DNA from: Haemonchus contortus
Taxonomy: Eukaryota; Nematoda; Chromadorea; Rhabditida; Trichostrongylidae
Length of the DNA stretch: 64,000 bases
Direction: 5' to 3'
Assembly: GCA_000469685.2 (NCBI GenBank)
Contig: LS997565.1
Location: forward strand, 24,794,272-24,858,271
Shown: positions 45,401 through 55,320 of the stretch, one piece after another
How positions within the stretch are numbered: position 1 is the first letter of the stretch
Layout: each line of letters begins with the position of its first letter
Notes under the pieces: generated by a model
Database searches by the model: none
What the model was told of the DNA's origin: nothing
Seen by the model: only the letters and a program-made list of their open reading frames with translations
Program-made: the position numbers and the translations under genes

Positions 45401-48400
45401 CTACTTGAGATTGCTTCCGAGTTCTCGAGCTAAGTTACCTTTTTTTGAATCTACAAGTGGGATCGCCCGGCTGACGCCACGCTTCCCTACTTCTCTAAGT
45501 TCTAGTAATCGGCAAACCGCCACCACATTCTGGAGCGAATAATACTTTTCTGAACACGAAATTCGACACAATCTCTACAATTTTGACACTGGGCCCAAAA
45601 AGAGGGGAGCTGGTATTTGTAGGCAGGACAGCGTCAGTGGTATTTAGGGTGTGCATATGCTTACGCCTATGATTAAAAATGCCGATCGGTTGCTCTTCAT
45701 CTGGAAAATTACGACCCATCAAAGGTTCAACTGATAGCCAATGAAAGAATTGAGTAGTACTTACAAATGTTCTTATATGACAACCAGTCGGGCCGCCCGG
45801 CTTACGCCGGGCTTCCCTCTTTCTTATGGGCTGGCCCGGCTACGCCGGGCGCTCCTCCTTTCTGTGAGAAATTTGCTACGCGTAAATAATACTTCGGATT
45901 CGCCTTTTTTTAGAAAGCTCTACACCCTAAGTATTAGCTCCGAATTGGGAGCGATTTTTCTTGTAAGCCATCTTCGCTGTGTCCGAATAGAACATTGTAT
46001 AATATCACTGAGGCAATTATTCAGAGAAAAAAGTATTCAGAGATTTCATCGCGGCTGAGGCTACTATGTTAGCTATCATCACTGTTCCCAGCCAACTACT
46101 TGTACCTTCGAGTTTCAACGATCTGTGTCCAAACGAACAGTATTTGTTCACGCCCCGCCGTTTGAGGCGAAGTTTAGTCCTGCAACCTATCATCAGTGTA
46201 CCTATCCTGCCTCCCGTTTTCCTACCAAGTCGCTCTAGGTCCATTTTGACATTTCTTTGCAAGCCCCGCCTCAGAGGGCGGAGTCCGGTCCTGCCACCCA
46301 CCGTAAGTGTTCACAGCTGACGCCGGGCTCCCTTCCTTATTGGGACGAAGGGACTTCGCCCGAAAAACATCAAATTGATGAAAAACTTCCCAACTTTCTC
46401 AAGGTTATTTCGCTGCTTCGCTGAGCTAGAGTATAGACTATCAAATGCCTTCGAAGATGTACCTCATTTTTCCTACGGATACATCATTCAATGTGAATCC
46501 AACATTATTAGCGGTCGGATAAGGTTTGGCTATGAATGATATCAGAGCAGAGAGAATTTGTTATCTTCCACTTAATCGCAAACTCTGCTGGGTAGCGGTC
46601 GTAATCTAACAGCAAGAAGTGAACCAAAATCATCCTACTTTATATAATTCGCTAAGTGTGTCTGTTGGTGTGTCGGTGTGTTTGTGTGTGTGTGTGTGTG
46701 TCGGTGTGTGTGTTTGACCGGGAATTCATAACTCCTGTCCCCGTGGGCCTAGAGCGTTCATATTTGGTAGTAGTAAGGGGGGCAGCATGGAAACACTTAT
46801 GGCAGGTGGTAGGACCGGACTCCGTTCACAGTGGGCGGGGCGTGCGCGGTAGAAATTTTAGACCGTAAATTCATAACTGCTGTCCCCGTGGACCTAGAGC
46901 TTTCAAACTTAGTAGGAGCACAAGCGACAGGACGGGAACACTTATGGTGAGTGGCAGGACCGGAATCCGTGCACAGGGGGTGGAGTCTTGCGCCGCAATA
47001 GTCCATTTGGCCCTACGGCATTCAAACTTGGCAGGAGTACAGGCGGCAGGATGGGAACATTTATCGTAGGGGGGAGGATCGGACCCCGCTTATAAAAGGC
47101 GAAGTTCGCGTCAAAGATTTCAGTTTGCCTCTAGTGCTCGGTAGGAGGCAGTATGGGAGCACCTATGGTGAGTAGAAGGGCCGGACTACGCCCCCAAGGA
47201 ACAGGATTTCGCGAAATAAATGAGTGGAAATTCATAACTCCTGATCCCTTGGACTTGGAGAGATCAATAGGAGGGGGCAGGATGGAAACACTGACAATAG
47301 AAAAGGCCTTAGAGAAGAAGATCCCCACACCAATTACCTCCCAGCGCCTTTGTTATTTACGATCTAGCTTTGACTTTTTGGTATGTTTCATTCGACAAGA
47401 AGGTTAAGTTATGTGATTATAAGGAGATGGATTTGGTTCATTTCTTGCTATTAATTACGACCGCTACCCAGCAGAGTTTGCGATTAAGTTAAAGATCACG
47501 GTTTCTCTTTGCTTTGATATCATTCTTAGCAAAATTTATCCGACCGGTAATAATGTTGGATTCACATTTAATGATGTATCTGTAGAGAAAAGGAAGCTTA
47601 TCTTTAAACCCATTTGATAGTCTATACTCTCGCTTAGCGAAAAGCGAAATAACATATCAAGAAGGGGGAATTTCATTAATTCGATATTTTTCGGGCAAAG
47701 TCCCTTTGCCTCAAGAAGGAGGAGAGAATTTGATGATGGCATTGAGGAACATTGATGGTAGCTAACATAGTAGCCTCAGCCGCGATGGAGTTTCTGAATA
47801 CTTTTTCCTCTGAATGATCGCCTTTGTGATATTAAACGTTCTTTCGGACACAGCGAGGTTGGCTTACAGAAAAAATCGCTCCCAATTTAGAGCTAATACT
47901 TACGGTGTAGATCTTTCTAAGAAAAAGAAGAATCCGAAGTATTATTAACGCATAGCAAATTTCTCACAGGAAAGAGGAGCGCCCGGCGTAGCCGGGCGAA
48001 CCCATAAGAAGGAGGGAAGCCCGGCGTTAGCAGGGCGGCCCGACTGGTCTCCTTATAATCACACAACTTACCCTTATCGTCAAATGAAGCATATCAAAAA
48101 GTCAAAGCTAGATCGTAAATAACAAAGGCGCTAGGTAGGAGGTAATTGGTGAGTGGATCATCTTCTCTAGGGCCTCTTCTATTGTCAAAGTTCCCATCCT
48201 GCCTCCTCCTATTGATTTTGCTACCCAAGTCCACGGGATCAGAAGTTATGGATTTCCACTCATTGCGCGGAAACCCCGTCCTCTGAGAATCCGACCCTAC
48301 TACTCACCACAAGTGTTCCTTTACTGCCCCTGCTTCCTACCAAGTTTGAACGCCCTAGAGCCAAACTGAAAATTTTGGAGCAAACCTCGCCTTCTATGAG

Positions 48401-49742
48401 CGGGGTCCAGTCCTGCCACCAACCATAAGTGTTCTCCTCCTGCCCCCCGTACTCCCACCAAGTTTGAACGCTCTAGGTCCATAGGTCAACACTTATGAAC
48501 TTGCGGCCTATGGCTTTTTATCAGCTCTAATCACATATAATCAGTTTTTGGTACCATGTTTTGGTCTCTTTGGTCTATGTTCCGTTCCCATTCAACACCG
48601 CCTACCAAATTGCCAAAGCTTGACTGTTAACATGAAGCGCATATAGACCTAGTGGCTATCGCCTTCTATGACTTCTCATCAGTCCCTATCACTTGTCCCC
48701 TGTCGCCAATCATTAACGGTCCTTTCGCATCCTACTGCACCTGCCAAGTGCCAAGGCCTCACCGCTAATGCGGAGAGAGCTACTAATACCGTAGCTTTTG
48801 CCTTTTGGGGCTCCTTATCAGCTTCTATATATTGTTGTCAATTCCTGTCACCTACCATCAGTGTTCCCATATGGCCGAATATCTCTCTTTCAAATTTGAA
48901 TGCTATAGCTACAGTGGGACAGGAGTTACGAATTTCTGGTAGGACAATTACAAACAGACATACACACACAAGACCACCAATGGACACACTTAGCCGATAA
49001 TATAAGTAAGATCCTGTTCCAGGTAAAAATAAGTGATTTTGGATTGTCTCGGATGGGAACACAGTACCAACTTCGCACATCGATGAGGCTACCCATCAAG
49101 TGGCTTGCCCCGGAGACAATATCCACCTTTTTGTTTTCTCTGAAGACGGACGTGTTCAGTTTTGGTGTTGTTGTCTACGAAATCTTCTCTGACGGAGGTG
49201 AACCTTGGCAGGGCAAGACCAATGCTGAAGTCAAAGCCTGTGTTCGTGATGGACATCTTGAGTATATACATACCAAAGCTTCAGATTTAGCTATGTTGTT
49301 TTGCAGGTTACTAATGGCCGCTATCTTGCCTTGCCTGAATGTGTACCTGAGGCACTCCAGACATTTATCTACGAAAGGGTTTTCGTAATGGATCCCGCGG
49401 AGAGAGCAGATATGACGGAGGTATGGCTTGATACTTGCAGCTATTTAGTGGTAATAATTTGCTCTTTCTGCTAAGGTGGTAAAGGAATTCGAACAATTCC
49501 TAATAGATAACGCGCCAGCAGAAAATGTGTGGTGGTGGCGTCCACGCAGGAAAGTCCAGAGGTTCGTGCAAATTATTACATTCTCTTCTGTCAGTTCAGG
49601 TGAAACTATTTCAACAGACACAAATATACCATATTTACTACTGTGTTGGGGTTCAACTGTTTCTTATACAGTCCTCTCATTCTCCATAGATTACCTGACG
49701 ATCATTCATGCAATGCACATACGAAAGAAGTTATGGATATGA
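33468..49742 (+). CDS. Fer/Fps-like SH2-tyrosine kinase, paralogue 2
   Basis: Exons: 33468-33644, 33797-33895, 35189-35347, 38009-38128, 38232-38393, 38484-38637, 42369-42535, 49023-49241, 49307-49420, 49476-49742; about 545 residues. Residues 1-59 are a charged proline-containing tail with a tandem repeat (PGEEKSKPQRPSPPEK then PGEEKSKGQRPSPPEK). The SH2 domain begins FYHGFLPRED and has the FLVR-type motif GDYLLRVSE (near 82-92); a lysine-rich insert (about 110-145) lies within it. The kinase domain has GQGAFGEV (near 213), VAIKV (238), KEARLM (257), HRDLAARN (Asp 333), DFG (351), Tyr 361 and APE (377), all intact. All eight exons shared with paralogue 1 keep the same boundaries and phases. 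Oddities: the exon ending at 49241 uses a weak donor GTTCGT where paralogue 1 has GTACGT, and the last exon lacks the paralogue's stop and runs on for about 55 extra residues. Start chosen as first ATG after the acceptor at 33422. Confidence 0.88.
34230..34800. repeat. Composite repeat family A, copy 6 (in intron of kinase 2)
   Basis: Terminus ataatcggctaagtgtgtctg, TG tract, gaccggaaattcgtaactcctg, then a segment with ggcacttcggcaggtg and gtcaatgattggtgacaggg. The last part is the inverse of 48660-48850. The 195-codon minus frame (34812-34225) follows this repeat and is not a gene. Confidence 0.7.
35348..36762. other. Intronic sequence of kinase 2, nothing recognised
   Basis: No recognisable exon, RNA or repeat. 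A minus frame at 35747-35544 has no known motif. Confidence 0.35.
36763..37010. repeat. Palindromic MITE-like repeat, copy 2
   Basis: Same foldback repeat as 63-307: gattcgtgcgattctgggtg on the left and its complement cacccagaatcgcacgaatc on the right, with arms of about 110 bp. Here the arms match better than in copy 1. Flanking text (aatctgactgggtg before, caatctgactggcagg after) is also partly repeated. It lies in the intron between kinase 2 exons 35347 and 38009. Confidence 0.85.
37011..38008. other. Intronic sequence of kinase 2, nothing further recognised
   Basis: No recognisable element beyond the flank of the palindromic repeat. Small frames (37536-37748 minus, 37901-38110 minus) have no known motif. 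Confidence 0.35.
39068..40641 (+). mobile_element. Tc1-type transposon with nested terminal repeats (IR/DR), decayed
   Basis: The element starts cagtgcgtttcataattata (39068) and ends with its complement …aattatgaaacgcactg (40641), flanked by TA on both sides; 1574 bp. A second inner copy of cataattataaggtcaccct lies at 39253-39272 and, in inverse, at about 40428-40448. Each end therefore holds two direct repeats, the IR/DR plan known for some Tc1-like elements such as Sleeping Beauty. It sits in the 3.7-kb intron of kinase 2. Confidence 0.9.
39377..40383 (+). pseudogene. Tc1-like transposase, broken
   Basis: Starts MARGHLLSSDEKAH (39377) with the paired-like DNA-binding part (RTRAISRQIERSPWSI, then TSSLNQIRSELNLSV and TVWRAVRRC), then the catalytic region FQQDNAYNHVS near 40078-40110 (second aspartate), and WPACSPDLSRMEHIWDII near 40158-40210 (third acidic position, compare WPSQSPDLNPIENLW). 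It ends SMPHRLFDVAPKQGGAIDY, TAA at 40381-40383. In-frame stops and shifts around 39540, 39840-39970 and 40138 make it non-functional. Transposases of this family cut and paste the element at TA dinucleotides (established). Confidence 0.85.
40975..42113. mobile_element. Foldback element 4 with tRNA-like sequence in both arms
   Basis: Left arm (about 40975-41290) and right arm (about 41810-42113) are inverse: for example ggaactttgaatagagacctagg versus cctagatctctactcagagttcc, and aaagtttgcatgcttaaagcat versus atgctttgagcatgcaaacttt. Left tRNA-like part: cgtggcgtagcggcagtg (A-box-like, 41178-41195), then ctctctaagtgagcg. Right part on the minus strand: gtcgtggtgacagtgctctcc, ctctctaagtgagc, and ggtttgctcccc (B-box-like, about 41870). 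The loop is about 500 bp with nothing recognised. It lies in the kinase 2 intron 38638-42368. Confidence 0.78.
43000..43523 (-). pseudogene. LINE relic, 3' part, interrupted by a mariner
   Basis: Minus strand: TGALHDKNMPEHLKYKI, then LLLWTAGVTRSDRKNTD and a RFGVAPI-like KRVGVDVM, matching the C-terminal end of a non-LTR retrotransposon (pattern MLRWTAGVTRLDRIRN..I..RFGVAPIADKMREARLRWYGHV). A TTC/TTA-rich simple repeat (43018-43090) follows. Joining across the mariner (43523 to 44782) continues the same frame through RTTTFKYLG. Confidence 0.8.
43524..44781 (+). mobile_element. Mariner element with recognisable termini and TA duplication
   Basis: Left terminus cgagggttgccttatatttt (43524) and right terminus aatataaaaggcaacctacg (ending 44781) are inverse to each other and flanked by TA (43522-43523, 44782-44783). 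The 1258-bp length is standard. It resembles the mariner lineage reported from hookworms (for example bandit of Ancylostoma caninum; from memory, not checked). Confidence 0.9.
43684..44716 (+). pseudogene. Mariner transposase, nearly full length but broken
   Basis: ATG at 43684 gives MGLNREHFRAMIFLNF and the helix-turn-helix part TQQQCTDELSSIFGDEA and SSKTSAYRWYSEF. The first catalytic aspartate context is TGDGSWIYAYEPE, the second LHHDNASSHTSAQT. The region that should hold SPDLAPNDFF is deleted or garbled (HKPRSSR…), so the third aspartate is lost. The C-terminus RGQRFSTPEEAVDEF and QSEWQKYFENWF continues in a shifted frame to TAA at 44714-44716. Compensating shifts near 44040-44120 and 44270-44340 keep a long open frame of 293 codons without a functional protein. 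Confidence 0.88.
44782..44925 (-). pseudogene. LINE relic, continuation upstream of the mariner insertion
   Basis: Minus strand after the mariner: LNPRKTENSTTDQSE and VTELTRTTT, matching the reverse-transcriptase 'thumb' stretch LNLKKTEYLTTD…LPRTERFKYLG of the same LINE type as 43000-43523. It is the other half of one relic. Confidence 0.75.
45010..45345 (+). pseudogene. RTE-type LINE fragment
   Basis: FLFDTAVLPALTQAS (compare HLFNTTVLPALTYAS), then shifted frames with MLGISLDTQVQNEIRSSALY, RRTKMKRVAASAMEMKI and TWAGQVVRYRVDRWITAVTG, matching the RTE C-terminal end (MLGVS..TQV..GIRSS, KIRWAGHVMR..DNRWT.AVT). Orientation is opposite to the LINE relic beside it. Confidence 0.8.
45455..48535. 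repeat. Composite repeat family A, copy 7 (largest; inverted arms around a minisatellite)
   Basis: Left arm 45780-46625 and right arm 47435-48060 are inverse copies: cccggcttacgccgggc and cccggctacgccgggc (45796-45850) against gcccggcgtagccgggc and gcccggcgttagcagggc (47979-48035), and gctgggtagcggtcgtaatc (46588) against gaccgctacccagcaga (47459). Between them is the terminus ctttatataattcgctaagt, a TG tract (46650-46710) and tandem units of 120-145 bp (46721-47310) with ataactNctgtccccgtgg and ggtggNaggaccggactccg. Another inverse unit array follows at 48170-48500. It lies in the 6.5-kb intron of kinase 2 (42536-49022). Confidence 0.85.
48536..49008. repeat. Composite repeat family A, copy 8, abutting a kinase 2 splice acceptor
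   Basis: Inverse of the 34360-34800 segment (cacctaccatcagtgttccc, gggacaggagttacgaatttctgg, a CA tract, then cacttagccgataatata). The family terminus ends about 12 bp before the acceptor at 49022 (gtaagatcctgttccag). Confidence 0.7.
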
Positions 49743-51365
49743 TATATGGAAGCTATGGACACAAGAAACAGGCAAAAAAATCAGCAAAAAGCGGTATAAG
49801 GCTGATTGTCCCTCTTCAGCCAATCACTTCTTCCTTTCATTCTTTTGGGAGGACTCTGATCAAAATGTAGAGGGGAGGACGGCAACGCCTGTCTGCGCTC
49901 TGTAAACAGTCAGTACACTGTTGGCTGAAACTTCCATTCCAGCTTTTGATAAGCTAAGCATTGCGCCCTCCCCTGATGCTCATTCCCTTCTTAGATCTCA
50001 TTGGGAATATCTCCTGAGTGGAGTAACACTCAGAAACGAAAATTTAGTACGACATTCCTACAGTACGACATTCCGGCACAGCATAACTCGATTTTAATAC
50101 GCCAATTCTCACCCGTAACATATACGACGCGAAGAAAAGGTTCCTAGGGCAAGGGCAAGGGGCTGTCATGGGCAAGCTAGGTTCGTTTCTGTGGAACCGC
50201 TGTTTGGGTAGTCAGACAGTCAGTCAGTCAGCCAGTCAGTCAGCATCAACTAACGTGGCAAGTATAATAACATTTACATTGACAATGTGGTCATTGCCAA
50301 TGAAACCTTTCATGCCTATAGATAATTGTGCCCTTTTATGATTTTCGATGATTGAAGGTCATATCAAGTTTTTCGCAACCGACGACTAAGCCAACAACAA
50401 ATGTGATTCTTGGTCGAATTTCTAACGCTCAGACAACACCACATTATTATTGCCAGAAATAGACCACATTTCAATATCATTATATAGTATTGGCTCGTAT
50501 CAGTTCATCCGAATGTGGTCGCTTTTTTCGGCTACGGACAATGTCACATACTGGTGTGTGATGGCGCCTAAAACCAACTTGTTTTACGGCCGACTATCAG
50601 TCTTTGTCGAGAAGTCACTACAATCTCGCAACTTCTCTCACGGAGTGGTCAAGTGTTGAGGCTCTATCAGAAGCAAAAACCAATGAGTTAACGGGCAACT
50701 CTCTCGCGACTACTAATGTCCATCGATACTCCCTTGTGAGCTGCTATTGCTGCATGTCGCCAAAAGCTCGACGTCGTCCTGCTCTGAGCCTTCTCCTTCT
50801 TCTTCAGCGCTTGTCAAGCTGATAAGCTAAGTACGCTTCCTTAGTGTACTGACAGCACTTCCCAATTGAAGGCTTCGTCGTTATAGAGGCCGACTAGTTT
50901 TAGATCTTTCATGCAAGGTAATGAGGTCATGCGGAAGAGAGCTTTGAACGGCCTTCACGCAGTTTCTCGAATATGGTATCCACACGTGATCACAGCCGTT
51001 CATGGCTGCATCTGAAATTTAACCAGGGCGCCAAAAATCGCGAGAAATTCATGTCGATCTTGCACCCTTTGCTCAAACACGCTCTATTCTTCGCTAGCGG
51101 TCATTTCGCCGCCAGCATAAGCGTCCACAGCACTAGATTTGAAGATCTCGTGCAATAGCATCCATTACGACAACGTATCGTAGCGGAGAAGCCTTGATAA
51201 GCCAGGAAGCCTTGATGTGCCCTAATTGTATGTGGAATGCAACCATACAATAGGTTCCGTGCTGTCGCAGGGCGTTACTTTACGCAGCAAGAAATCGTAG
51301 GAGCAGGAGCAAAAAATATAAGCATCTAGTCACAAAGCCCTCAGGCCCTCGCACCAATACACTCA
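49743..51365. other. 3' flank of kinase 2, little recognised
   Basis: A short cagt simple repeat lies at 50211-50243. No conserved frame, RNA or element was recognised in the rest. Confidence 0.35.
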
Positions 51366-51840
51366 TAGGGAAACACGGATTCTTGCACACATTGAAACAC
51401 ACCGACATATGAACATTCAGACACATACACACTTATATACAACGGCACATACAGGCACTGATAGACCCACCATCGCGCATACACAGCGACACATGCACAC
51501 ACAGACAGAAGCGCAGACACACACGTGCACAAACGAACAAACACATGCCGACACAAAAGCCGACACATACACATACATCCACACACACCAGTATACAGAC
51601 ATAACGACACTTACACCAGACACACTCACGCACTATGCACTCACATATCGACATGAACATAAGTTGACACATATGCAGCTATACACACATACTGGGACAC
51701 GTATTCCGAACATTCACAGATATCACACATTTCGGCACACACACCGAAACCACGCTAACGCAGTTACACATGCACATACACACTGTGGCCGTAGCATACT
51801 GTCACTTCCAATGACACATACACCACCACACATACCGAAA
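51366..51840. repeat. Long degenerate CA-rich (TG on the minus strand) tract
   Basis: About 470 bp of cacacac, gacaca and acatac words. It creates long open frames on both strands (51409-51918 plus; 51672-51341 minus) composed of His/Thr or Cys/Val; these are not genes. Confidence 0.85.
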
Positions 51841-53370
51841 ACACATCGTTCACGCTCATTACAGCAAAAGTACAGTTATCGATTTGCATGCCTACAGAAG
51901 GGTACAGTGATTTCCTGAACGACGTTGATATTATGGGAGTTCCCGACACGTGTTTTATCGAAGCAACAGCTATGGATGGTTTGACCGCAGTAAGACAGTA
52001 AACTGTTGGGCCATAAGCGTGCTCTGGATGCCTTCACAAAATCAAACTGCAGATCTGGCCAATGCTGAAATTCTAACCCATTGTCGACAGCGCCATTGAA
52101 GCGTGTGTGGCTTGGCGAACCGAGGTTGTTTTTCGCGGGCTCTCGCTGTGTCCTGCCGGCGAGCACCACGATCCCAGTAGCAAGACAATTTTTTACGCAA
52201 CCATTCCTTGAGATAAAGTTGCGTTAAAATATTACAGAAGAAGTGATAGTTCTTCCAGTTTTCTCCACTCTATGAGTCTTTCTCCTGAACGTACGCGCTA
52301 CGTTGTAGGAACTATTTGCTCAACTCATTTCTAGGGCTTCGCGACTTATGAAATAAATCTTTGATGGATTGGTTGGAGGCAGATAGCATTGTTGTGTTAA
52401 ACCTTGTAGGATCCTCACTTCAAATTGTCCTCCGCAAGCCCCCCTCTCTAAAAACTATTAACAAATTGTAGTGAGAGCTCGGAAAGCCGGAGAAGATGAA
52501 ATGGTTGCTAAATGAAACATTCGAAAAAAAGGCGTACCAAATGGGCAAAACTACGAATTTTTTGATGGTCGATTTTATCATTAAGAAATTTCAGGAGGAA
52601 GAAGGAATCTGCCATCAGGAGCGTGATGGCTTCATTGAAATTCTCACAAAAGTAGCTAGCTTATTAGAATGGGAAATGTTGCGTTAATCAATTGTACTGG
52701 TTAAATCGATATCATTTTCAATAAACATATTGAGTTCAAATTTATGTCATAACTTCGTATTTCCCGCTGAATGAAAAATCAGTGCAGGTCTGTCCGAATC
52801 TTTGGATAATGGATTCACTGAACCAAAAATATATGGCATAAAAAATCTCATTGTTGTGTAACAGGAGCTGTTCTCCTAAATCAGTAGCCGAAATAGTGTC
52901 GGTGCTTCTGAGAAACGAGCTCGAACGTGACAAGACGTCAGCATTTCTCCACCCCAATCTTTCTTCTTTATGCTATTCCCGGGCCACGCTGATTAACACG
53001 TGTATCACATGTACTTAGAAACACTGATCACGCTGCTATACTCGATACTGTTTCACCGTTTGTCTACGGTCTTACTCGGGAGAAATCCGCTGACGTTTCA
53101 TTTCTGTAAATCACCAATCAAGGGTGATGTACCCAAAGACACAGTCCGCGATACATCCAATGTGTTTATTTAAGTGAAATAATGCAAGTCATGGTGCAGC
53201 ATAGTGTCAGGGTGGCTGAGAAAGGTCGAAAACTGAAGGATTCTGAAGAATATATGACTTCACAAAGTAGCCAAAATGGGGATTGTACGAGATGGCCGTC
53301 TGATTGTCTCTCACAATAGCGTACTATTCGTTTGTAACTAGTGAAGCACAGTACGCCCCGCAATGATACA
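51841..53370. other. Intergenic apart from the terminal-exon-like segment
   Basis: Minus frame 52169-51876 and others show no recognisable motif. Nothing else was recognised. Confidence 0.35.
52585..52730 (+). other. Terminal-exon-like segment downstream of kinase 2
   Basis: tttcag acceptor at 52589-52594 precedes GAGGAAGAAGG (52595). If joined to the donor-like AG|GTTCGT at about 49561 it would give a short basic tail (RRKKESAIRSVMASLKF) and stop. ggttaaatcgatatcatt and an AATAAA signal (caataaac, about 52720) follow. The counterpart at 16605-16760 after kinase 1 shows that the segment was duplicated along with the gene. Alternatively it is only 3' UTR or an adjacent repeat. Confidence 0.4.
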
Positions 53371-53379
53371 TCCAATTCT

Positions 53380-55320
53380 GCTTTTCCCAAAAACTCATAG
53401 TATACGATTTTTCCGACAAAGTGCTGAAGTAAAAGATGCGTCAAATCTGAATTGCCATTCGCACATTATCACCAATTTGGAGCTCGGGAACACAAACATT
53501 TTCCTTCGTCAAATTTACGATGCTTTTCCAACGTCTCCAAATGATATAGCCACTTCATATCTTCGTATCGTGTTTTAGTTCAACGCAAAGAAATTGCTCT
53601 GTTATGTAATGTTCTTCATTTCATATATACATTTATTTCTTATTTATTGCACGAGATATGCTGGTGTTAACAAAATAATAAAAGAACAACCGATGAACAA
53701 GAACCAGCCTAACATTAGAGCAATTTCTAAAACAATATAAAGAATTAAGAACACCTCATATTAGAAAAAAAGATTGCGAGACGGTGATTGAGCAAAAAAT
53801 GCCATGAAGGAAAAAGAGGGGCCAAGTGTTTCACGAATTCAAGCACTTGTTTATGTAGATAATTTTTGAACATAATGTGAGACGCTAACGGAGGCTTGCA
53901 CAACTCTTAAACAAGGGAGCCACTCTCTTTCTGAAAAAGTGACGCCTACAATTCAATACAGTTTCTCACAACAACTTTCATGCTACCTCCTCTACTAACG
54001 GATGGGCTGAGAGTTTAGAGATCGTTGAATGGCATATCAACTTTAACCATGGAAGAGTTTATATAATATTAACAAATCACATTCAGGCAATGGGAGGAGG
54101 GAAACTGCTTCCTGCTTTCGAGAGAGGTAAAATCCTCGTGAAAAAGGAGTGGGGACTGTCGAATCGCAGAATCGCGCGAGATTTGGGTCGATGTCACGCA
54201 GTTGTGGAGAATTTCATCAAAAATCCTGAAGCCTTGGACCAGGACAAGCGCTGGACGTCCTTCGCTGCTGTCCGACAGAGACAAGCGACGCATTTTGAGG
54301 GAGCCCCACCAAATCCTGTTTGGAAATCCGATCGTCTCTGAACCTCATTCTCTCAAAAAACTTTGTTTCGAAGGCAATCAGAAAGTTCAAGTTCGTCACC
54401 AAATAGAAAATGCGTAAGGCGCCCTCTATGACAAAAAGACATCGAGAAAAACGGGCCGCTTCCGCCAGAAGGTGCAGTCAAACCGAGTGGAATAAGGCGT
54501 TCTTCATGTGCTGACATTTGACCTTCCCCCTCTTAATGGCTTTTGTATTATACTTCAGGTCTTTTTTTCGATGAGAAGAAGTTCAGATGTGATGGTCCAG
54601 ACGAGAACTGATTTAATTAGCACAACCTGAGCAACGGAAAACTTCAGTCTTCTAGGCGAAACTTCAAGGGATTTCATCGAGTAGGCGCATTCGTTTATGT
54701 TTTGTACGAAAGAAGATGAACTCGTCCCTTTATCAAACTGTTATGCGCCGCGCACTTCTCCCTTTCTGGCGTCAGAATCGGCACCGAAATCTTGTTTTTA
54801 TTCAAGATGTTCAAGATAACGCCCCAATTGACGTCAGCAAAATTAAGATTGGTTTTTAGGGCTTCGGATTGCACTTCTATCCTGGCCGGCGAACTGAAAT
54901 GTATGCGGCTCCATGGTGCTGAAGATTTACGCCCAAAACAAGCAATTTCGAGGCATCAAGGAGGTAAAAAACGATCATAGAAGCATGACACCAAGTAGAC
55001 CAAGAGCTAATTGATAGCCTTTATGTAAGCCTTAACACCGTATTTTCGGAGTAATTCAAAGGAATGGGGGACCATCTGATTACTGACTTCGCGACTTTTT
55101 CTCCTTGTTGTATGCTTGTTGTTAAATAAATTTATTTTGTTGATGGAGACGTTGGAAAAGCACCCTTTACTGAAAAATTGACGAAGAAAAATGTTTGTGT
55201 GGGTGATAATGTGCGAATGGCAAGTCAGACTTTTTACTTCGGCACTTTTTTTAGAGACATCGTATAGTGTGAGTGTGACTTTTTGGACTCCCTTTTTGAT
55301 CCCCATCCTCACCCTACATT
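53380..55320 (+). mobile_element. Tc1-like element with long terminal inverted repeats, decayed
   Basis: Left arm about 53390-53545 and right arm about 55140-55290 are inverse: ttgccattcgcacattatcac (left) against gtgataatgtgcgaatggcaa (right), and tgcttttccaacgtctcca against tggagacgttggaaaagca. The arms are about 150-200 bp, longer than in classical Tc1. The outer ends are too decayed to place the TA duplication exactly. The interior holds a broken transposase. Confidence 0.8.
54090..54985 (+). pseudogene. Tc1/Tc3-like transposase, broken
   Basis: ATG at 54090 opens MGGGKLLPAFERGKILV, then NRRIARDLGRCHAVVENFIKN (helix-turn-helix, typical IARDLGRS…V.NFLKNP) and, in a shifted frame, GRPSLLSDRDKRRILRE. 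The first catalytic region is garbled (FFDEKKFRCDGPDEN near 54565-54610). FIQDNAP-like text near 54800-54830 and KIYAQNKQFRGIKEVKND near 54923-54975 match the later parts (compare VYANNRQFQGKEELKRAL in the element at 39068). Multiple stops; non-functional. Confidence 0.8.

Noticed and set aside
46721..47310. CRISPR-like array of regular units
   Set aside because: The units are 120-145 bp minisatellite repeats that diverge throughout, with no repeat/spacer pattern.
50211..50243. CRISPR-like short repeats
   Set aside because: This is a plain cagt simple repeat without spacers, and the genome is eukaryotic.
51341..51918. Long frames on both strands (up to 169 codons)
   Set aside because: They are translations of a degenerate CA tract, rich in Thr/His or Cys/Val.
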